A DNA stretch of 64,000 nt from Desulfovibrionaceae bacterium. Its GTDB lineage: Bacteria; Desulfobacterota; Desulfovibrionia; Desulfovibrionales; Desulfovibrionaceae. A program made the translations under genes and the position numbers. Under the pieces are notes generated by a model, which saw nothing but the letters and a program-made list of their open reading frames with translations, made no database searches and was not told where the DNA came from. Position 1 is the first letter of the stretch, and each line of letters opens with the position of its first letter. Positions 1 to 8,943 of this stretch are shown here, piece by piece. The stretch is from positions 33,535-97,534 of the forward strand of contig JAFGBU010000040.1 of NCBI GenBank assembly GCA_016932995.1. The letters are read 5' to 3'.

Positions 1-1473
1 CTGGGCCTGATGCCCCTGGTGGTGGTCAACAAGATCGACCGGCCGGACGCCCGGCCCTGGGACGTCCTGGACATGATCTTCGACCTGTTCGTGTCCCTGG
101 GCGCCTCGGACAGGCAGCTCGACTTCCCCTACCTGTTCGCCTCGGCCAAGGCTGGCTACGCGGTCCTGGACCCCAAGGACGCGGCGCGGACCGAAGGCAT
201 GGGCCTGCTCCTGGACATGATCCTGGAGCGCCTGCCCGCGCCCGAGGTCGAGCCGGACAGGCCCTTCCAGATGCTGGTGGCCAACCTGTTCTACGACAAC
301 TACCTGGGCCGGCTGCTGGTCGGCAGGATCAGCCGGGGCAGGATCGCGGCCGGGGACCGGGCCGTGCGCATCGGCCGGGACAACGCCCGGACCCTGGGCA
401 AGATCAACACCATCTTCGCCTTCACCGGGCTCACCCGCCAGAGCGTGGGCCGGGCCTCGGCCGGGGACATCGTCATGATCGCGGGCATTCCCGAGGGCTT
501 CATCGGCGAGACCCTGGCCGATCCCGAACACCCCGACGCCCTGCCGGTCATCAGCGTGGACGAGCCGACCGTGAGCATGCACTTCCGGATCAACGACGGG
601 CCCCTTTCCGGAGAGGAGGGCAAGTACGTCACCAGCCGGCACCTGCGCGAGCGGCTCGAGCGCGAGCTGCTCTCGAACATCGCCATGCGCCTGGAGGAGA
701 CCGAGACCACCGACGAGTTCAAGGTCTCGGGCCGCGGCGAGCTGCACCTGTCCATCCTGATCGAGACCATGCGCCGCGAGGGTTACGAGTTCACGGTCTC
801 CAGGCCCAAGGTCATCTTCAGGCAGATCAACGGCCGGCTCTGCGAGCCCGTGGAGGACCTCTGCCTGGAGGCCCCGGAGGGCTGCGTCGGCGCGCTGATG
901 GAGCTCTTGGGCCGGCGCAGGGCCGAGGTCCAGGGCATCGACAAGCTCACTGCGGACACGGTCCGCGTCCGGGCCCACATCCCGACCCGCGGGCTCACCG
1001 GGCTGCGCTCCGAGGTCCTGTCCATCACCAAGGGCGAGGGGATCATGACCAGCGCCCTGCTGGGCTTCGAGCCCTACAAGGGCGAGTCCAGCCCGCGCAC
1101 GCACGGGGTCATGATCGCCAAGGAGCCGGGCGAGTCCGTGCCCTACGCCATGTGGAAGCTGGAGGACCGGGGATACTTCATCATCAAGCCCAACACCAGG
1201 GTCTACGAGGGCATGATCGTGGGCGCGCACGCCAAGCCCAACGACATCGTGGTCAATGTCTGCGCGACCAAGAAGCTGACCAACATCCGGGCCGCGAACA
1301 AGGACGAGGCGGTCAGGCTCACCCCGCCCCGGACCCTGGACCTGGAGCAGTCCCTGCACTTCATGGCCGACGACGAGCTCATGGAGGTCACGCCCAAGGC
1401 CATCCGGCTCAGGAAGAGGCTGCTCACCGAGACCCAGCGCCTGCTGGCCAGAAAAAAGAAGACCGCGGCCTAG
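1..1473 (+). CDS. typA: Ribosome-associated GTPase TypA/BipA, 5' end outside window
   Basis: Translational GTPase of the EF-G/LepA superfamily that binds ribosomes and helps 50S assembly and stress adaptation. The frame is open from base 1, so the N-terminus with the P-loop lies upstream. The visible part begins just before the G4 motif (NKIDRP) and continues through the second domain, the EF-G-like domain III/V region and the basic BipA C-terminal domain ending in a lysine cluster (ARKKKTAA). The first visible methionine is internal to the GTPase domain and is not the start. About 490 of the usual roughly 610 residues are present. It converges on the downstream minus-strand hydrolase. Identification is very secure from the colinear family sequence. 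Confidence 0.95.
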   Translation: MGLMPLVVVNKIDRPDARPWDVLDMIFDLFVSLGASDRQLDFPYLFASAKAGYAVLDPKDAARTEGMGLLLDMILERLPAPEVEPDRPFQMLVANLFYDNYLGRLLVGRISRGRIAAGDRAVRIGRDNARTLGKINTIFAFTGLTRQSVGRASAGDIVMIAGIPEGFIGETLADPEHPDALPVISVDEPTVSMHFRINDGPLSGEEGKYVTSRHLRERLERELLSNIAMRLEETETTDEFKVSGRGELHLSILIETMRREGYEFTVSRPKVIFRQINGRLCEPVEDLCLEAPEGCVGALMELLGRRRAEVQGIDKLTADTVRVRAHIPTRGLTGLRSEVLSITKGEGIMTSALLGFEPYKGESSPRTHGVMIAKEPGESVPYAMWKLEDRGYFIIKPNTRVYEGMIVGAHAKPNDIVVNVCATKKLTNIRAANKDEAVRLTPPRTLDLEQSLHFMADDELMEVTPKAIRLRKRLLTETQRLLARKKKTAA

Positions 1474-1475
1474 GG

Positions 1476-1489
1476 CCGGCCATGGCCGG
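1476..1489. repeat. 14-bp perfect palindrome between convergent genes
   Basis: CCGGCCATGGCCGG sits in the 19-bp gap between the typA stop and the stop of the convergent MBL gene. It could form a short hairpin that ends transcription from both sides, but no T-run follows on either strand, so the terminator role is only inferred. Confidence 0.35.
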
Positions 1490-1492
1490 GGC

Positions 1493-2245
1493 TCAGAGCT
1501 CAAACCTCTGGCCGGGCTCGGCCAGAAAGGCCCTGAAACCCTCTGCCGAGGCCAGCCGGGCCCGTATCTCCGGGCCGCGCTCCCGGCGCACTTGGCGCTG
1601 GACATGGACCAGGGCCAGGGCCTTGGCCTCGGCCCGGCGCGCGAACTCCAGACAGCCGTCCACAGTGCCGTGGCCCGGGGTGTCCGGCTCAAGGCCGAAG
1701 GCCTCGTGAACAACGAGCCCGCAGCCCCGGGCCAGGTCCAGGGACTGGTCCGTGGGCCGGCCGTCGCCGCTGTAGAAGAGGGACCGGCCCTGGAAGTCCA
1801 GGCGCACCGCCAGGCAGGGCCGGGAGTGTCCGATTTCCGCACACGAGAATCGAATTCCTTTTATTTCAATATGCTCTGATGGCGACAACTCAATGAACCC
1901 GATATTGAAGCCGGCCTTGGCCAGGGTCCCGGGATAGGCCAGATCCATGAGCGCCAGGACCTTGGCCCGAATCCCGGCCATGCCCAGGACAACCAGGTCC
2001 TTGGTCCGGTTCTCCTCGATGGAGCGGACCAAAAGCGCGGGCAGCCCGAAGTAGTGGTCCCCGTGGAAGTGGGAAATCCAGACCACGTCCAGGCCCAAAG
2101 GGTCGTCCGAGAGCTTCCAGAAGGCGTGGGCCGCGGTGAACCCGCAGTCCAGAAGCGCTGTGGCCCGGCCCGCGCGCACCAGGATCGAGGTGTTGCCAAG
2201 ATACTCGTCAAAGGCCTCGCCCACGCCCACGAACACGCACTCCAT
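1493..2245 (-). CDS. MBL-fold metallohydrolase, RNase Z-like
   Basis: Metallo-beta-lactamase-fold hydrolase of 250 residues. The two-metal signature HFHGDH is at residues 59-64. Later conserved positions are an isolated His near 140, an Asp in YSGDG near 161 and a His near 217, the order seen in RNase Z/ElaC and related phosphodiesterases. The N-terminus (GVGEAFDE...NTSILV) resembles the RNase Z group, but the long exosite arm expected of a tRNA 3'-processing enzyme is not obvious. It may therefore be a generic RNase Z-like hydrolase, and the substrate is unknown. The start is supported by GGGAGG four bases upstream of ATG. About 200 bp of GC-rich spacer separate it from sppA. Confidence 0.8.
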   Translation of the reverse strand: MECVFVGVGEAFDEYLGNTSILVRAGRATALLDCGFTAAHAFWKLSDDPLGLDVVWISHFHGDHYFGLPALLVRSIEENRTKDLVVLGMAGIRAKVLALMDLAYPGTLAKAGFNIGFIELSPSEHIEIKGIRFSCAEIGHSRPCLAVRLDFQGRSLFYSGDGRPTDQSLDLARGCGLVVHEAFGLEPDTPGHGTVDGCLEFARRAEAKALALVHVQRQVRRERGPEIRARLASAEGFRAFLAEPGQRFEL

Positions 2246-2445
2246 GCGGCCTCCCGGCCGGGCCGGCGGACCGTCCCGGTCCGCGAAAAATCCTTCCCGG
2301 CAAGACGCTTATAGCCCGGAAAAAGGGCCGCGGGCAACCGGCCGGGGCCTGGTCCGGCCGAGGGAAACAGCGTGACCAGCGGCGCGAACGGCCCTGCCGG
2401 GCGCAAACAGGCTGTCCGCCTCGCCCGGCCGGAGTTCGCAAGGGC

Positions 2446-3351
2446 CTATTTGTAGGAAAAGACCCAGCCCGGGGACCAGGCCAGGGATTCGGGCTCAAGG
2501 CCCAGGGCGCCGACTATGCGTTTCCAGAGCGGCCTCTTTTCGGGCGGGCCCTTGACCAGGGGCACCTTCTCGGTGATCCCGCACAGGGCCTTCAACTTGT
2601 CCAGGGCCTCCTGGCGGCCGCCCAGGCCGTCCACCAGGCCCGCGGCCAGGGCCTGGCGTCCGGTCATGGCCCGGCCGTCGGACAAAAGCGCGACCCGGGC
2701 CTTGTCCAGCTTGCGGGACTTGGCCACGTCGGACACGAACTGGTCGTGGGTGTCGGTGATCAGGCCCATGAAATAGGCGCGCTGCTCCGGGGTCAGGGCC
2801 TTGAAGGGCGAGCCCGCGGCCTTGTTGACCCCGCTGGACAGAAGCTCCTGGCGTATGCCCCACTTGTCCAGGATGCCCTCGAAGGTCAGGTACTCGACCT
2901 TGACCCCGATGTTGGCGGTGATGCTGCCCGGATTGGCCATGATGAAGGTCGCGGCCGCGGCCGCGTAGTAGCCGCCCGAGGCGGCCACGGTCCCGAACGA
3001 GGCGACCACGGGCTTGACCCCGGCCAGCCTGCGCACGGCCTGATGGAGCTCCTGGGACGGGGCTATGGCCCCGCCCGGGGAGTTGATCCTCAAGAGCACG
3101 CCCTTGACCGAGTCGTCCTCCATGAGCTCGCGTATCCAGTCCACCTCGTCCTGGGCGTCCATGATCACGCCCTCGACCAGGACCTGGCCGAGGCGTTCGC
3201 CGGACCAGGCGGACAGGCCCCCGGCGCCGTCCCCGGCGCAGGAACGAAAAAGGGCCATGGCCCCCATGACGAGGGCCACGGCCATTATCAACATCAGGCT
3301 GCCGAAGACAAAGGGGTGCTTCTGGGAGAAGCCGGGCCTAGCTTGCTGCAT
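2446..3351 (-). CDS. sppA: Signal peptide peptidase SppA, short form
   Basis: Membrane-anchored serine protease of the S49 family that degrades cleaved signal peptides. It is about 301 residues, the size of the short (single-domain) SppA. An N-terminal membrane segment (FVFGSLMLIMAVALVMGAMA) is followed by the ClpP-like fold with LRINSPGG, the nucleophile region ASGGYYAAAAA and the probable general-base Lys in SGVNKAAGSPF. I chose the ATG at 3351 because a longer in-frame extension upstream is Arg/Pro-rich read-through of rpsA. This start overlaps the last 14 bases of rpsA and its AAAAGG lies directly against the ATG, so translation probably depends on ribosomes finishing rpsA. Co-transcription of rpsA and sppA is inferred from the overlap. 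Confidence 0.9.
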   Translation of the reverse strand: MQQARPGFSQKHPFVFGSLMLIMAVALVMGAMALFRSCAGDGAGGLSAWSGERLGQVLVEGVIMDAQDEVDWIRELMEDDSVKGVLLRINSPGGAIAPSQELHQAVRRLAGVKPVVASFGTVAASGGYYAAAAATFIMANPGSITANIGVKVEYLTFEGILDKWGIRQELLSSGVNKAAGSPFKALTPEQRAYFMGLITDTHDQFVSDVAKSRKLDKARVALLSDGRAMTGRQALAAGLVDGLGGRQEALDKLKALCGITEKVPLVKGPPEKRPLWKRIVGALGLEPESLAWSPGWVFSYK

Positions 3352-5209
3352 CCTTTTGTGTTTCCACGTCCCCGGCCGGTTCCTGTTCCTCGACCGCCGC
3401 CGGTTCCTCAGGGGCGGCCGATTCCTCGACCGGCGCTTCCCGGACAACGGCTTGGGCCTCGGTGTCCTCGCCTTCCTTGACCTGGGCGGCCTCCATGGAG
3501 GCGTCCTCAAGCTTCTGGCGCAGGAGGTCGCCGAGGGTGTTGCCGGTGTCCGGCCCGGAGCTGCGGAACTCCTTGGGCTTCTTCCGATCCTCCTCGTCCT
3601 TGAGCTGCTTTATGGACAGGCCGAGCCTGCGCTCGTCCGCGCTGACGTGGATGACCTTGGCCTCTATGGTCACGCCCTCCTTGAATATCTCGGCGGGCGA
3701 CTTGATCTTCTTGCGGCTGATCTCGGAGACGTGGACCAGGCCCTCGATGCCCTCCTCGACCTCCACGAACAGCCCGAAGTCGGTGATGTTGGTGACCACG
3801 CCGTTGACCATGGCGCCCACGGGATACTTCTCCGGGACCTTGGACCAGGGGTCCTCGGCCAGCTGCTTGACCCCGAGGGTGAACTTCTCGTTCTCCTTGT
3901 CCACGGTGAGCACCTTGGCCTGGACCGTGTCCCCGACCTTGTAGACCTCGGACGGGTGCCGGACCTTCTTGGTCCAGGAGATGTCCGAGACGTGGATCAG
4001 GCCGTCTATGCCCTCCTCGATGCCGATGAACACGCCGAACTCGGTGATGTTCTTGATCGCGCCTTCGAGCACCGTGCCCTCGGGGTACTTCTCGGCGACC
4101 ACGTCCCAGGGGTTGGGCTTGATCTGCTTCATGCCCAGGGAGATGCGCTTCTTGTCCTGGTCCACGCCCAGGACCATGACCTCGACCTCGTCGCCGGGCC
4201 GGACCATCTGGGAGGGGTGCCTGAGCTTGCGGGTCCAGGACATCTCGGAGATGTGCACCAGGCCCTCGACCCCGGGCTCGAGCTCCACAAAGGCCCCGTA
4301 GTCGGCCAGGTTGGTGACCTTGCCGCTGAACTTCTGTGTCTCGGGATACTTGGCGGCGATGTTCTCCCAGGGATCGGGCACCAGCTGCTTGAGCCCCAGG
4401 GAGACCTTCTGGCCCTCGCGGTCGAAGCTCAAAATCTTGAGCTCCAGCTCGTCGCCGAGCTGGACCATCTCCTTGGGGTGCTTGATGCGCTTCCAGGACA
4501 TGTCCGTGATGTGCAGAAGCCCGTCCAGGCCGCCGAGGTCGATGAACACCCCGTACTCGGTGATGTTCTTGACCTTGCCCTTGACGATCTGGCCCTCGTC
4601 CATGGTCTTCAGGAGCTTGTCGCGCTGCTCGGAGCGCATCTCCTCGAGCAGCACCCGCCGGGAGACGATGACGTTGCTGCGGCGGCGGTTGATCTTCAGG
4701 ACCTTGAACTCGAACTCCTGGCCGACCAGGGCGTCCATGTCCGGCACGGGCCTCAGGTCCACGTGGGAGCCGGGGAGAAAGGCCTCCACCCCGCCCATGT
4801 CCACGGTGTAGCCGCCCTTGATGCGCCGCACGATGCGGCCCCTGACCACGCCCTCGTCTTCCTGGAGCTTCTCGAGCCTATCGAAAAGCTTCATGCGCTT
4901 GGCCTTGTCCCTGGACAGCAGGATGGTGCCCTCGTTCTCGTCCTTGTTGGACACGAAGACGTCCACCTTGTCCCCCACGACCACGCACACCTTGCCGTCG
5001 ACATCGGTGAATTCAGAGATCGGTATCTGCCCCTCGGACTTGAAATTCACGTCCACCAGGACATGGTCCTTGTCCACCTTGACAACTTCGCCGGGGACGA
5101 TGGTCCCCTCGTCCAGTTCGCCGAAATCCGGATTGAGATATTTCTCCAATGCGGCTTCGAAGTTCATCTCCGGCTCGGCTGCCGTGCTATTTTCCTCATT
5201 CCTTTTCAT
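3338..5209 (-). CDS. rpsA: 30S ribosomal protein S1
   Basis: S1 binds mRNA on the 30S subunit and promotes initiation on structured or weak-RBS messages. The 623-residue product shows six S1 (OB-fold) repeats: about 38-100, 118-185, 203-272, 288-359, 375-446 and 462-532. The last four carry the hallmark pattern (for example ITEYGVFIDLGGLDGLLHIT). An acidic, Glu/Ala-rich tail of roughly 60 residues follows. It is somewhat longer than E. coli S1 (557). The start ATG has GGAGG with a six-base spacer. sppA overlaps its 3' end. A 19-bp-arm inverted repeat lies about 70 bases upstream of the start and would be in its leader if transcription begins above it; S1 autoregulates its own mRNA in E. coli, but nothing here proves the same. 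Confidence 0.97.
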   Translation of the reverse strand: MKRNEENSTAAEPEMNFEAALEKYLNPDFGELDEGTIVPGEVVKVDKDHVLVDVNFKSEGQIPISEFTDVDGKVCVVVGDKVDVFVSNKDENEGTILLSRDKAKRMKLFDRLEKLQEDEGVVRGRIVRRIKGGYTVDMGGVEAFLPGSHVDLRPVPDMDALVGQEFEFKVLKINRRRSNVIVSRRVLLEEMRSEQRDKLLKTMDEGQIVKGKVKNITEYGVFIDLGGLDGLLHITDMSWKRIKHPKEMVQLGDELELKILSFDREGQKVSLGLKQLVPDPWENIAAKYPETQKFSGKVTNLADYGAFVELEPGVEGLVHISEMSWTRKLRHPSQMVRPGDEVEVMVLGVDQDKKRISLGMKQIKPNPWDVVAEKYPEGTVLEGAIKNITEFGVFIGIEEGIDGLIHVSDISWTKKVRHPSEVYKVGDTVQAKVLTVDKENEKFTLGVKQLAEDPWSKVPEKYPVGAMVNGVVTNITDFGLFVEVEEGIEGLVHVSEISRKKIKSPAEIFKEGVTIEAKVIHVSADERRLGLSIKQLKDEEDRKKPKEFRSSGPDTGNTLGDLLRQKLEDASMEAAQVKEGEDTEAQAVVREAPVEESAAPEEPAAVEEQEPAGDVETQKDAAS

Positions 5210-5276
5210 GTGTTACCTCCAACAACATTGTCCTCTCGTCCCTTTTGAAGGCCGCCGGGGGCCATGCGGCCCTCAG

Positions 5277-5316
5277 CCGTCTTGCATGGCCGGGCGGGCC
5301 CGGCCATGCAAGACGG
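5277..5316. repeat. 40-bp inverted repeat (19-bp perfect arms) upstream of rpsA
   Basis: Left arm CCGTCTTGCATGGCCGGGC and right arm GCCCGGCCATGCAAGACGG are exact complements around a two-base centre. It lies in the 239-bp gap between the stop of the AMIN-domain gene and the rpsA start, both on minus. It could be a hairpin terminator for the upstream gene (no T-run directly follows) or a leader structure of rpsA mRNA. Confidence 0.75.
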
Positions 5317-5448
5317 AAAGGCTACATGACTAACGAAAAAACCCAGCCCTGTAAACCGTTTTCTCCCGGGGGCCGGCGGGTCCGCGGGATCGTCCGCGCC
5401 TTGGGCCGCGGACAGACAGGGGGTCGTTGGGCCCGGGCAGGCCCGGGG

Positions 5449-6123
5449 TCATTGGGCGGGCTGCCCGTCCCAGGCCGGAATCAGGATTTCAAGCCCGGTC
5501 TCGCCGGGCTTGAGCTCGGGATTAAGGACCGCCTTGGGCCCGGGCTCGCGGAAGTCCAGGACCAGGCGCAGCCTGTCCCGGTGCTCGCCCACCCGGACAT
5601 CCTTGATCGGCCCGGCCTTAAAGCGGTACACGGCCCGGCCGGGCTTCTTCCACTGGCCGTGGAGGTCCACGGCCAGCCTGCGGGGCTCGAAGAGGTTGAA
5701 GTAGGTGACCTTGTCCACCGGACAGTCCGTGGCCAGCTCAATGCGCACCCCCCCGGCCTCCTGGGTCAGGGACAGGCCCTTGACCACTCCCGGCCGGCCG
5801 GAACCCACAGCGGCCGGAGACGCGGCCTGGGCCGCGGGCGCGGGCTCGGCCTGGGCCTTGGGCTGGGCCGCGGGCTTGGGCTCGTACTTGACCTGGGGCT
5901 TGGCCGGCTCGGCCTCGGTCGCGGCCCCGGTCTCTGCGGTCTCGGCCTCGGGCCGGGCGGCGTCCAGGTCCACCGGGCGGTCGAAGTCCAGGGGCAGGAC
6001 GCTCTTGTCCACGGTCATCCTGACCTCGTTGGCCTCCCCGGCCAGGGCCGGGCCAAAGGCGGCGACGATCCCGGCAGCCAAAAACAACATTATGAAATAT
6101 TTAAGCTTTTTCATGACAGGCAT
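5449..6123 (-). CDS. Exported AMIN-domain protein
   Basis: Secreted envelope protein of about 224 residues. A Sec signal peptide (KKLKYFIMLFLAAGIVAAF, cleavage around ALAGEA) is followed by an Ala/Pro/Glu-rich low-complexity linker (about 50-115). The C-terminal domain matches the AMIN pattern: GVRIELATDCPVDKVTYFNL, then RRLAVDLHG and LRLVLDFRE. AMIN domains bind peptidoglycan and target amidases or secretins to the wall; here there is no catalytic domain, so a localisation or scaffold role is likely. The start at 6123 is chosen for GGAGA five bases upstream; a second in-frame ATG three codons later is also possible. It lies 74 bp downstream of the glycosyltransferase gene and could be the last gene of the cheD-led run. 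Confidence 0.75.
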   Translation of the reverse strand: MPVMKKLKYFIMLFLAAGIVAAFGPALAGEANEVRMTVDKSVLPLDFDRPVDLDAARPEAETAETGAATEAEPAKPQVKYEPKPAAQPKAQAEPAPAAQAASPAAVGSGRPGVVKGLSLTQEAGGVRIELATDCPVDKVTYFNLFEPRRLAVDLHGQWKKPGRAVYRFKAGPIKDVRVGEHRDRLRLVLDFREPGPKAVLNPELKPGETGLEILIPAWDGQPAQ

Positions 6124-6197
6124 CGATTCTCCAGGTTTTCCGCGCTGCCCGGGAGCATAGCTCAATCCCGGGCCAAAGGCAAAACCGCGGCCGGGCC

Positions 6198-7151
6198 TCA
6201 GAGCCGCTGGTAAAAATCCGCCAGCCTCATGGCCAGGCGGGCGTCGGACCAGCGGCCGACCATGAACTCCCGGCCCCTGCGGCCGGCCTGGGCGCAGAGC
6301 TCCCTGTCCGCGCAGAGCTCGCGCAGCCGCAAAACGAGTTCGGCCCGATCCCTGGCCTCAAGCCATGGAAGCTCGTCGGTCCCGGCGAACTCCGCGATCT
6401 TCTCCCGGCACCAGTCGCTCAGCCCGGCGATGACCGCCAGGCCCTGGCTCATGCCCTCCAGGCTGCTCACCCCGTAGTAGCCCTGCATGTGGTCGAACAG
6501 GACGTGGCAGCGCTGCTTGCGCGCCAGGCACTCGGCGTGGGGCGCGTCGTCGATGAGCTCCAGGTCCAAGTCAAGGCCCCGGGACCTCAAAACCCCGATC
6601 GCGGCCAGCAGGTCGCCGGTGTTCTTGAGCTCCTTGCGCGTGGGCGAATGGGCTATGCGCAGCGGGCCTTGCCAGTCCCTGTCCAGGGGCCGGTACCCGG
6701 GCTCGTCCAGGGGCACGAGGTTGGGCATCCACATGGCCTCGGGCAAGAGGCGCAGGAGGTCCGGGGTGCTCACCAAAAGGTTGCGGCGGCCCAGGCGGGC
6801 GTACTTTCTCCTGTACTTGTCCGGGTCGCCCCTGAAGTCGGGGTGGCCGTGGTGGTGGTGGACCACGGCCTTGCCCTTGATGAACTCCCGGGGCGAGAAC
6901 GGCCCCAGGGCCAGGTCCTCGTCCGCGGTCATGTGGAAGTGGAACACGTCGCTTGAAGCGAGCAGGGCCCTGAGCTCGTCCAGGCCCTCGGGGCCCAGGT
7001 CCGGCAGGTGCAGGTCCTTGTCCCAGCAGTGGTTGTAGCGCGTCTCCAGGGTGACCATGCGGCAGGTGTGCGGGCTGTGGCGGTTCACGGCCCGGCAGAA
7101 CTGGATCCCGGTGCCGGCCGGGTCGTTGACCGCGATCATGAGCACCTTCAC
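6198..7151 (-). CDS. Glycosyltransferase-like protein (GT4/GT-B fold)
   Basis: 317-residue protein that looks like a GT-B glycosyltransferase of the GT4 type. It begins MKVLMIAVNDPAGTG and contains HFHMTADEDL and a His-rich patch (VVHHHHGHPDF) in the acceptor half. The donor half has LRIAHSPTRKELKNTG, then a DHMQGYYGVSSLEGMSQGLAVIAG block in which the E of SSLEGMSQG takes the place of the family EX7E second glutamate. No membrane segment or signal peptide is seen, so it should act in the cytoplasm. The acceptor is unknown; flagellin, surface polysaccharide or a small molecule are all open. It starts seven bases after the Hpt gene, so it is probably in the same transcript. Confidence 0.7.
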   Translation of the reverse strand: MKVLMIAVNDPAGTGIQFCRAVNRHSPHTCRMVTLETRYNHCWDKDLHLPDLGPEGLDELRALLASSDVFHFHMTADEDLALGPFSPREFIKGKAVVHHHHGHPDFRGDPDKYRRKYARLGRRNLLVSTPDLLRLLPEAMWMPNLVPLDEPGYRPLDRDWQGPLRIAHSPTRKELKNTGDLLAAIGVLRSRGLDLDLELIDDAPHAECLARKQRCHVLFDHMQGYYGVSSLEGMSQGLAVIAGLSDWCREKIAEFAGTDELPWLEARDRAELVLRLRELCADRELCAQAGRRGREFMVGRWSDARLAMRLADFYQRL

Positions 7152-7158
7152 GGCCTGC

Positions 7159-7485
7159 TCAACCCTGTTCCCGGGCCTTGGCGGCCGGGCCGTAGACTAT
7201 CCTGACCGCGGACAGATAGGCCTCGATCTCTCGGGCCAGGACCCGGGCCGCGTCGAGGTCGCCCTGGACCCCGGCGGCCTCGAGCTCCGCGCCCAGCCTG
7301 GTGAGCTCGGCAAAGCCGTAGGACGCGCCCGTGCCCTTGAGCCGGTGGCCCAAAAGCCGCACCGCCCCGGCCTCGCCGCGTCCCAGGGCGGCCCAGAGCT
7401 CGTCCAGCTCCTGCCTGCGGATGTCCATGTATTTCGGAATGATGGACCTCAAGTCCGGGTCGATGACAACGACTGGGCCGCCCAT
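7159..7485 (-). CDS. Hpt-domain phosphotransfer protein
   Basis: Stand-alone histidine phosphotransfer protein of 108 residues. The four-helix-bundle signature GHRLKGTGASYGF contains the phospho-accepting histidine at residue 47. The domain fills almost the whole protein, so it has no output of its own and should relay phosphate between a hybrid kinase and a response regulator encoded elsewhere. It lies between the acetolactate decarboxylase and glycosyltransferase genes with gaps of 12 and 7 bases, implying one transcript led by cheD. The link to chemotaxis is an inference from that neighbour. Confidence 0.85.
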   Translation of the reverse strand: MGGPVVVIDPDLRSIIPKYMDIRRQELDELWAALGRGEAGAVRLLGHRLKGTGASYGFAELTRLGAELEAAGVQGDLDAARVLAREIEAYLSAVRIVYGPAAKAREQG

Positions 7486-7497
7486 TTCAAGACCCTG

Positions 7498-8304
7498 TCA
7501 CTTGGCCGGGTTGCCTTCGACCCTGCCCAGTTCCCCGGCCTTGTCCCCGGACAGGTCCAGGCGGAAATAGTCCTCCTGGCCGGGCAGAAGCAGGAAGTAG
7601 CCGTCTATGAGGTCTATCTTGGCGACCAGGCCGGTGAAGCGGCAATCCAGGACGTGGCCGCCCTGTTTCCTGTCCGCAGAGATGAAGTGCCAGTGGTAGC
7701 CGGGCAGGTTCGAGCCCTTGACGAACGGCGGGCAGCGCAGCCCGACCAGGGTCCCGTCCAGGTCCTCGAACAGGACCACGACCTGGTCCTTGACCACCTC
7801 GGCCAGGGGCCGGTAGGGCCGCTTCTGGGGCCTTATGCTCCGGGTCTTGACCATCTTGAAGCGGCCGTCGATCCTGATGGCGAAGAACAGGTTCCTGGTG
7901 GGCAGGGCGGCGTCCACCTTGGCCCCCAGGTCGGCCAGTCCGGAAACTTCCCCCAGCTTCTGGATGCGGTCGGCCTCGAACCAGGTGACCGCGGCCCAGG
8001 GTGTCTTCGCGGCGTCCTCGGCGACCAGGACCTTGCCCCCGGCCTTGGCCTGGTAGACCACCCCGTCGACCACGATCATCTCGCCGTCCACGGCGTTGAA
8101 GGTCCCCAGCCCGAAGTCCCCGTGCTTCTTGAGTTCGCCCACGGTGAACTCGCCGTCGTAGACCCCGGCCAAGAGCGCGTCCAGGACCGAGGACTGGAAG
8201 AGCACGTCCCGGTCGGCCGGGGCCTTGGCAAAGCCGCACAGCCCGGCCAAGACCACCGCGGCCAAAAACATCCCCAAAAGTCGAACCAAGCGAACCCGAA
8301 TCAT
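7498..8304 (-). CDS. budA: Alpha-acetolactate decarboxylase with signal peptide
   Basis: Converts alpha-acetolactate to acetoin plus CO2. The 268-residue product carries the family landmarks: LFQSSVLDALLAGVYDGEFT, HGDFGLGTFN, AIRIDGRF, KTRS and the metal-binding stretch GYHWHF followed by GGHVLD. A glutamate near the C-terminus (PGQEDYF) fits the expected active-site acid. Unlike most cytoplasmic homologues it begins with a hydrophobic leader (LVRLLGMFLAAVVLAGLCGF) and a plausible AKA cleavage site, so it should be exported; the AGLC stretch is not a good lipobox. No acetolactate synthase is nearby. It sits 10 bases after cheD and 12 before the Hpt gene, an unusual setting for this enzyme. 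Confidence 0.88.
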   Translation of the reverse strand: MIRVRLVRLLGMFLAAVVLAGLCGFAKAPADRDVLFQSSVLDALLAGVYDGEFTVGELKKHGDFGLGTFNAVDGEMIVVDGVVYQAKAGGKVLVAEDAAKTPWAAVTWFEADRIQKLGEVSGLADLGAKVDAALPTRNLFFAIRIDGRFKMVKTRSIRPQKRPYRPLAEVVKDQVVVLFEDLDGTLVGLRCPPFVKGSNLPGYHWHFISADRKQGGHVLDCRFTGLVAKIDLIDGYFLLLPGQEDYFRLDLSGDKAGELGRVEGNPAK

Positions 8305-8314
8305 GCAACCTCCC

Positions 8315-8881
8315 TTATCCGCGCTGCTCCGGGGCCCGGACCGGGGCCGTCGGACCGCCCAGGCGCCTGACCCAGACCTCGCCGGTATGGGTCAGAAAAT
8401 ACAGCTTCCGCCCGTTCCTGCCGCCCACGTCCGAGGCCGCCAGCCGGACCCGGTTGTGGTCAAGAAAATCCCTGGCCGCCCTGACGTTCCTGTCGCCGAT
8501 GTCCAGCCCGCCCGCGACCCGCTCCGGGCCGCCGAGGCCCGAGGCCCCGCCGAACATCTTGGCCTCGATGTCCCTGGCCGCGGCCCCGGCGTCGATCAGG
8601 GCCTTGAGCAGATATCCCAGGGCCTGGTCCACGAAACGGCAGGGCGCGGTCGCCCGCTCGGCCGGGCCCCTGAACTCGGAGCTGTCGGGCAAAAAGGCGT
8701 GGCAGATGGCCCCCAGGGACCTTGGGGGCCAGAACATGGTCACCGCGACGCAGGAGCCGAGCACCGTGGACACGCAGGTCGGCCCCAGGCCCAGATAGCA
8801 CTCCCCGGTCTGCAAAAACAGGTTTGGGCGGCTGTCGAACTCATTGTCCATAGGCCTCGGTTCCCCTGCCAAGCCAGTCAA
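8315..8881 (-). CDS. cheD: Chemoreceptor glutamine deamidase CheD
   Basis: CheD deamidates specific glutamines of methyl-accepting chemotaxis proteins. The 188-residue product has the catalytic cysteine in VLGSCVAV (C44) and histidine in AICHAFLP (H61), then KMFGGASGLGG and the conserved block GLDIGDRNV. The first ATG at 8881 has GAAGG eight bases upstream. An ATG ten codons later (8851), with GAGG at a short spacing, would give a length closer to the usual roughly 160 residues, so the exact start is uncertain. It heads a tight minus-strand run with budA, the Hpt gene and the glycosyltransferase; no other chemotaxis gene is in the window. Confidence 0.9.
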   Translation of the reverse strand: MTGLAGEPRPMDNEFDSRPNLFLQTGECYLGLGPTCVSTVLGSCVAVTMFWPPRSLGAICHAFLPDSSEFRGPAERATAPCRFVDQALGYLLKALIDAGAAARDIEAKMFGGASGLGGPERVAGGLDIGDRNVRAARDFLDHNRVRLAASDVGGRNGRKLYFLTHTGEVWVRRLGGPTAPVRAPEQRG

Positions 8882-8943
8882 TCCTTTTTGCCTTCATTCC
8901 GGACAAAAGAAAAGTCCGTATCCGGGTCCGGGCCGTGGGGGAC

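Noticed and set aside
3065..5248. Long plus-strand open frame opposite rpsA
   Set aside because: Leu/Asp/His-rich antisense shadow of the S1 gene with no family resemblance.
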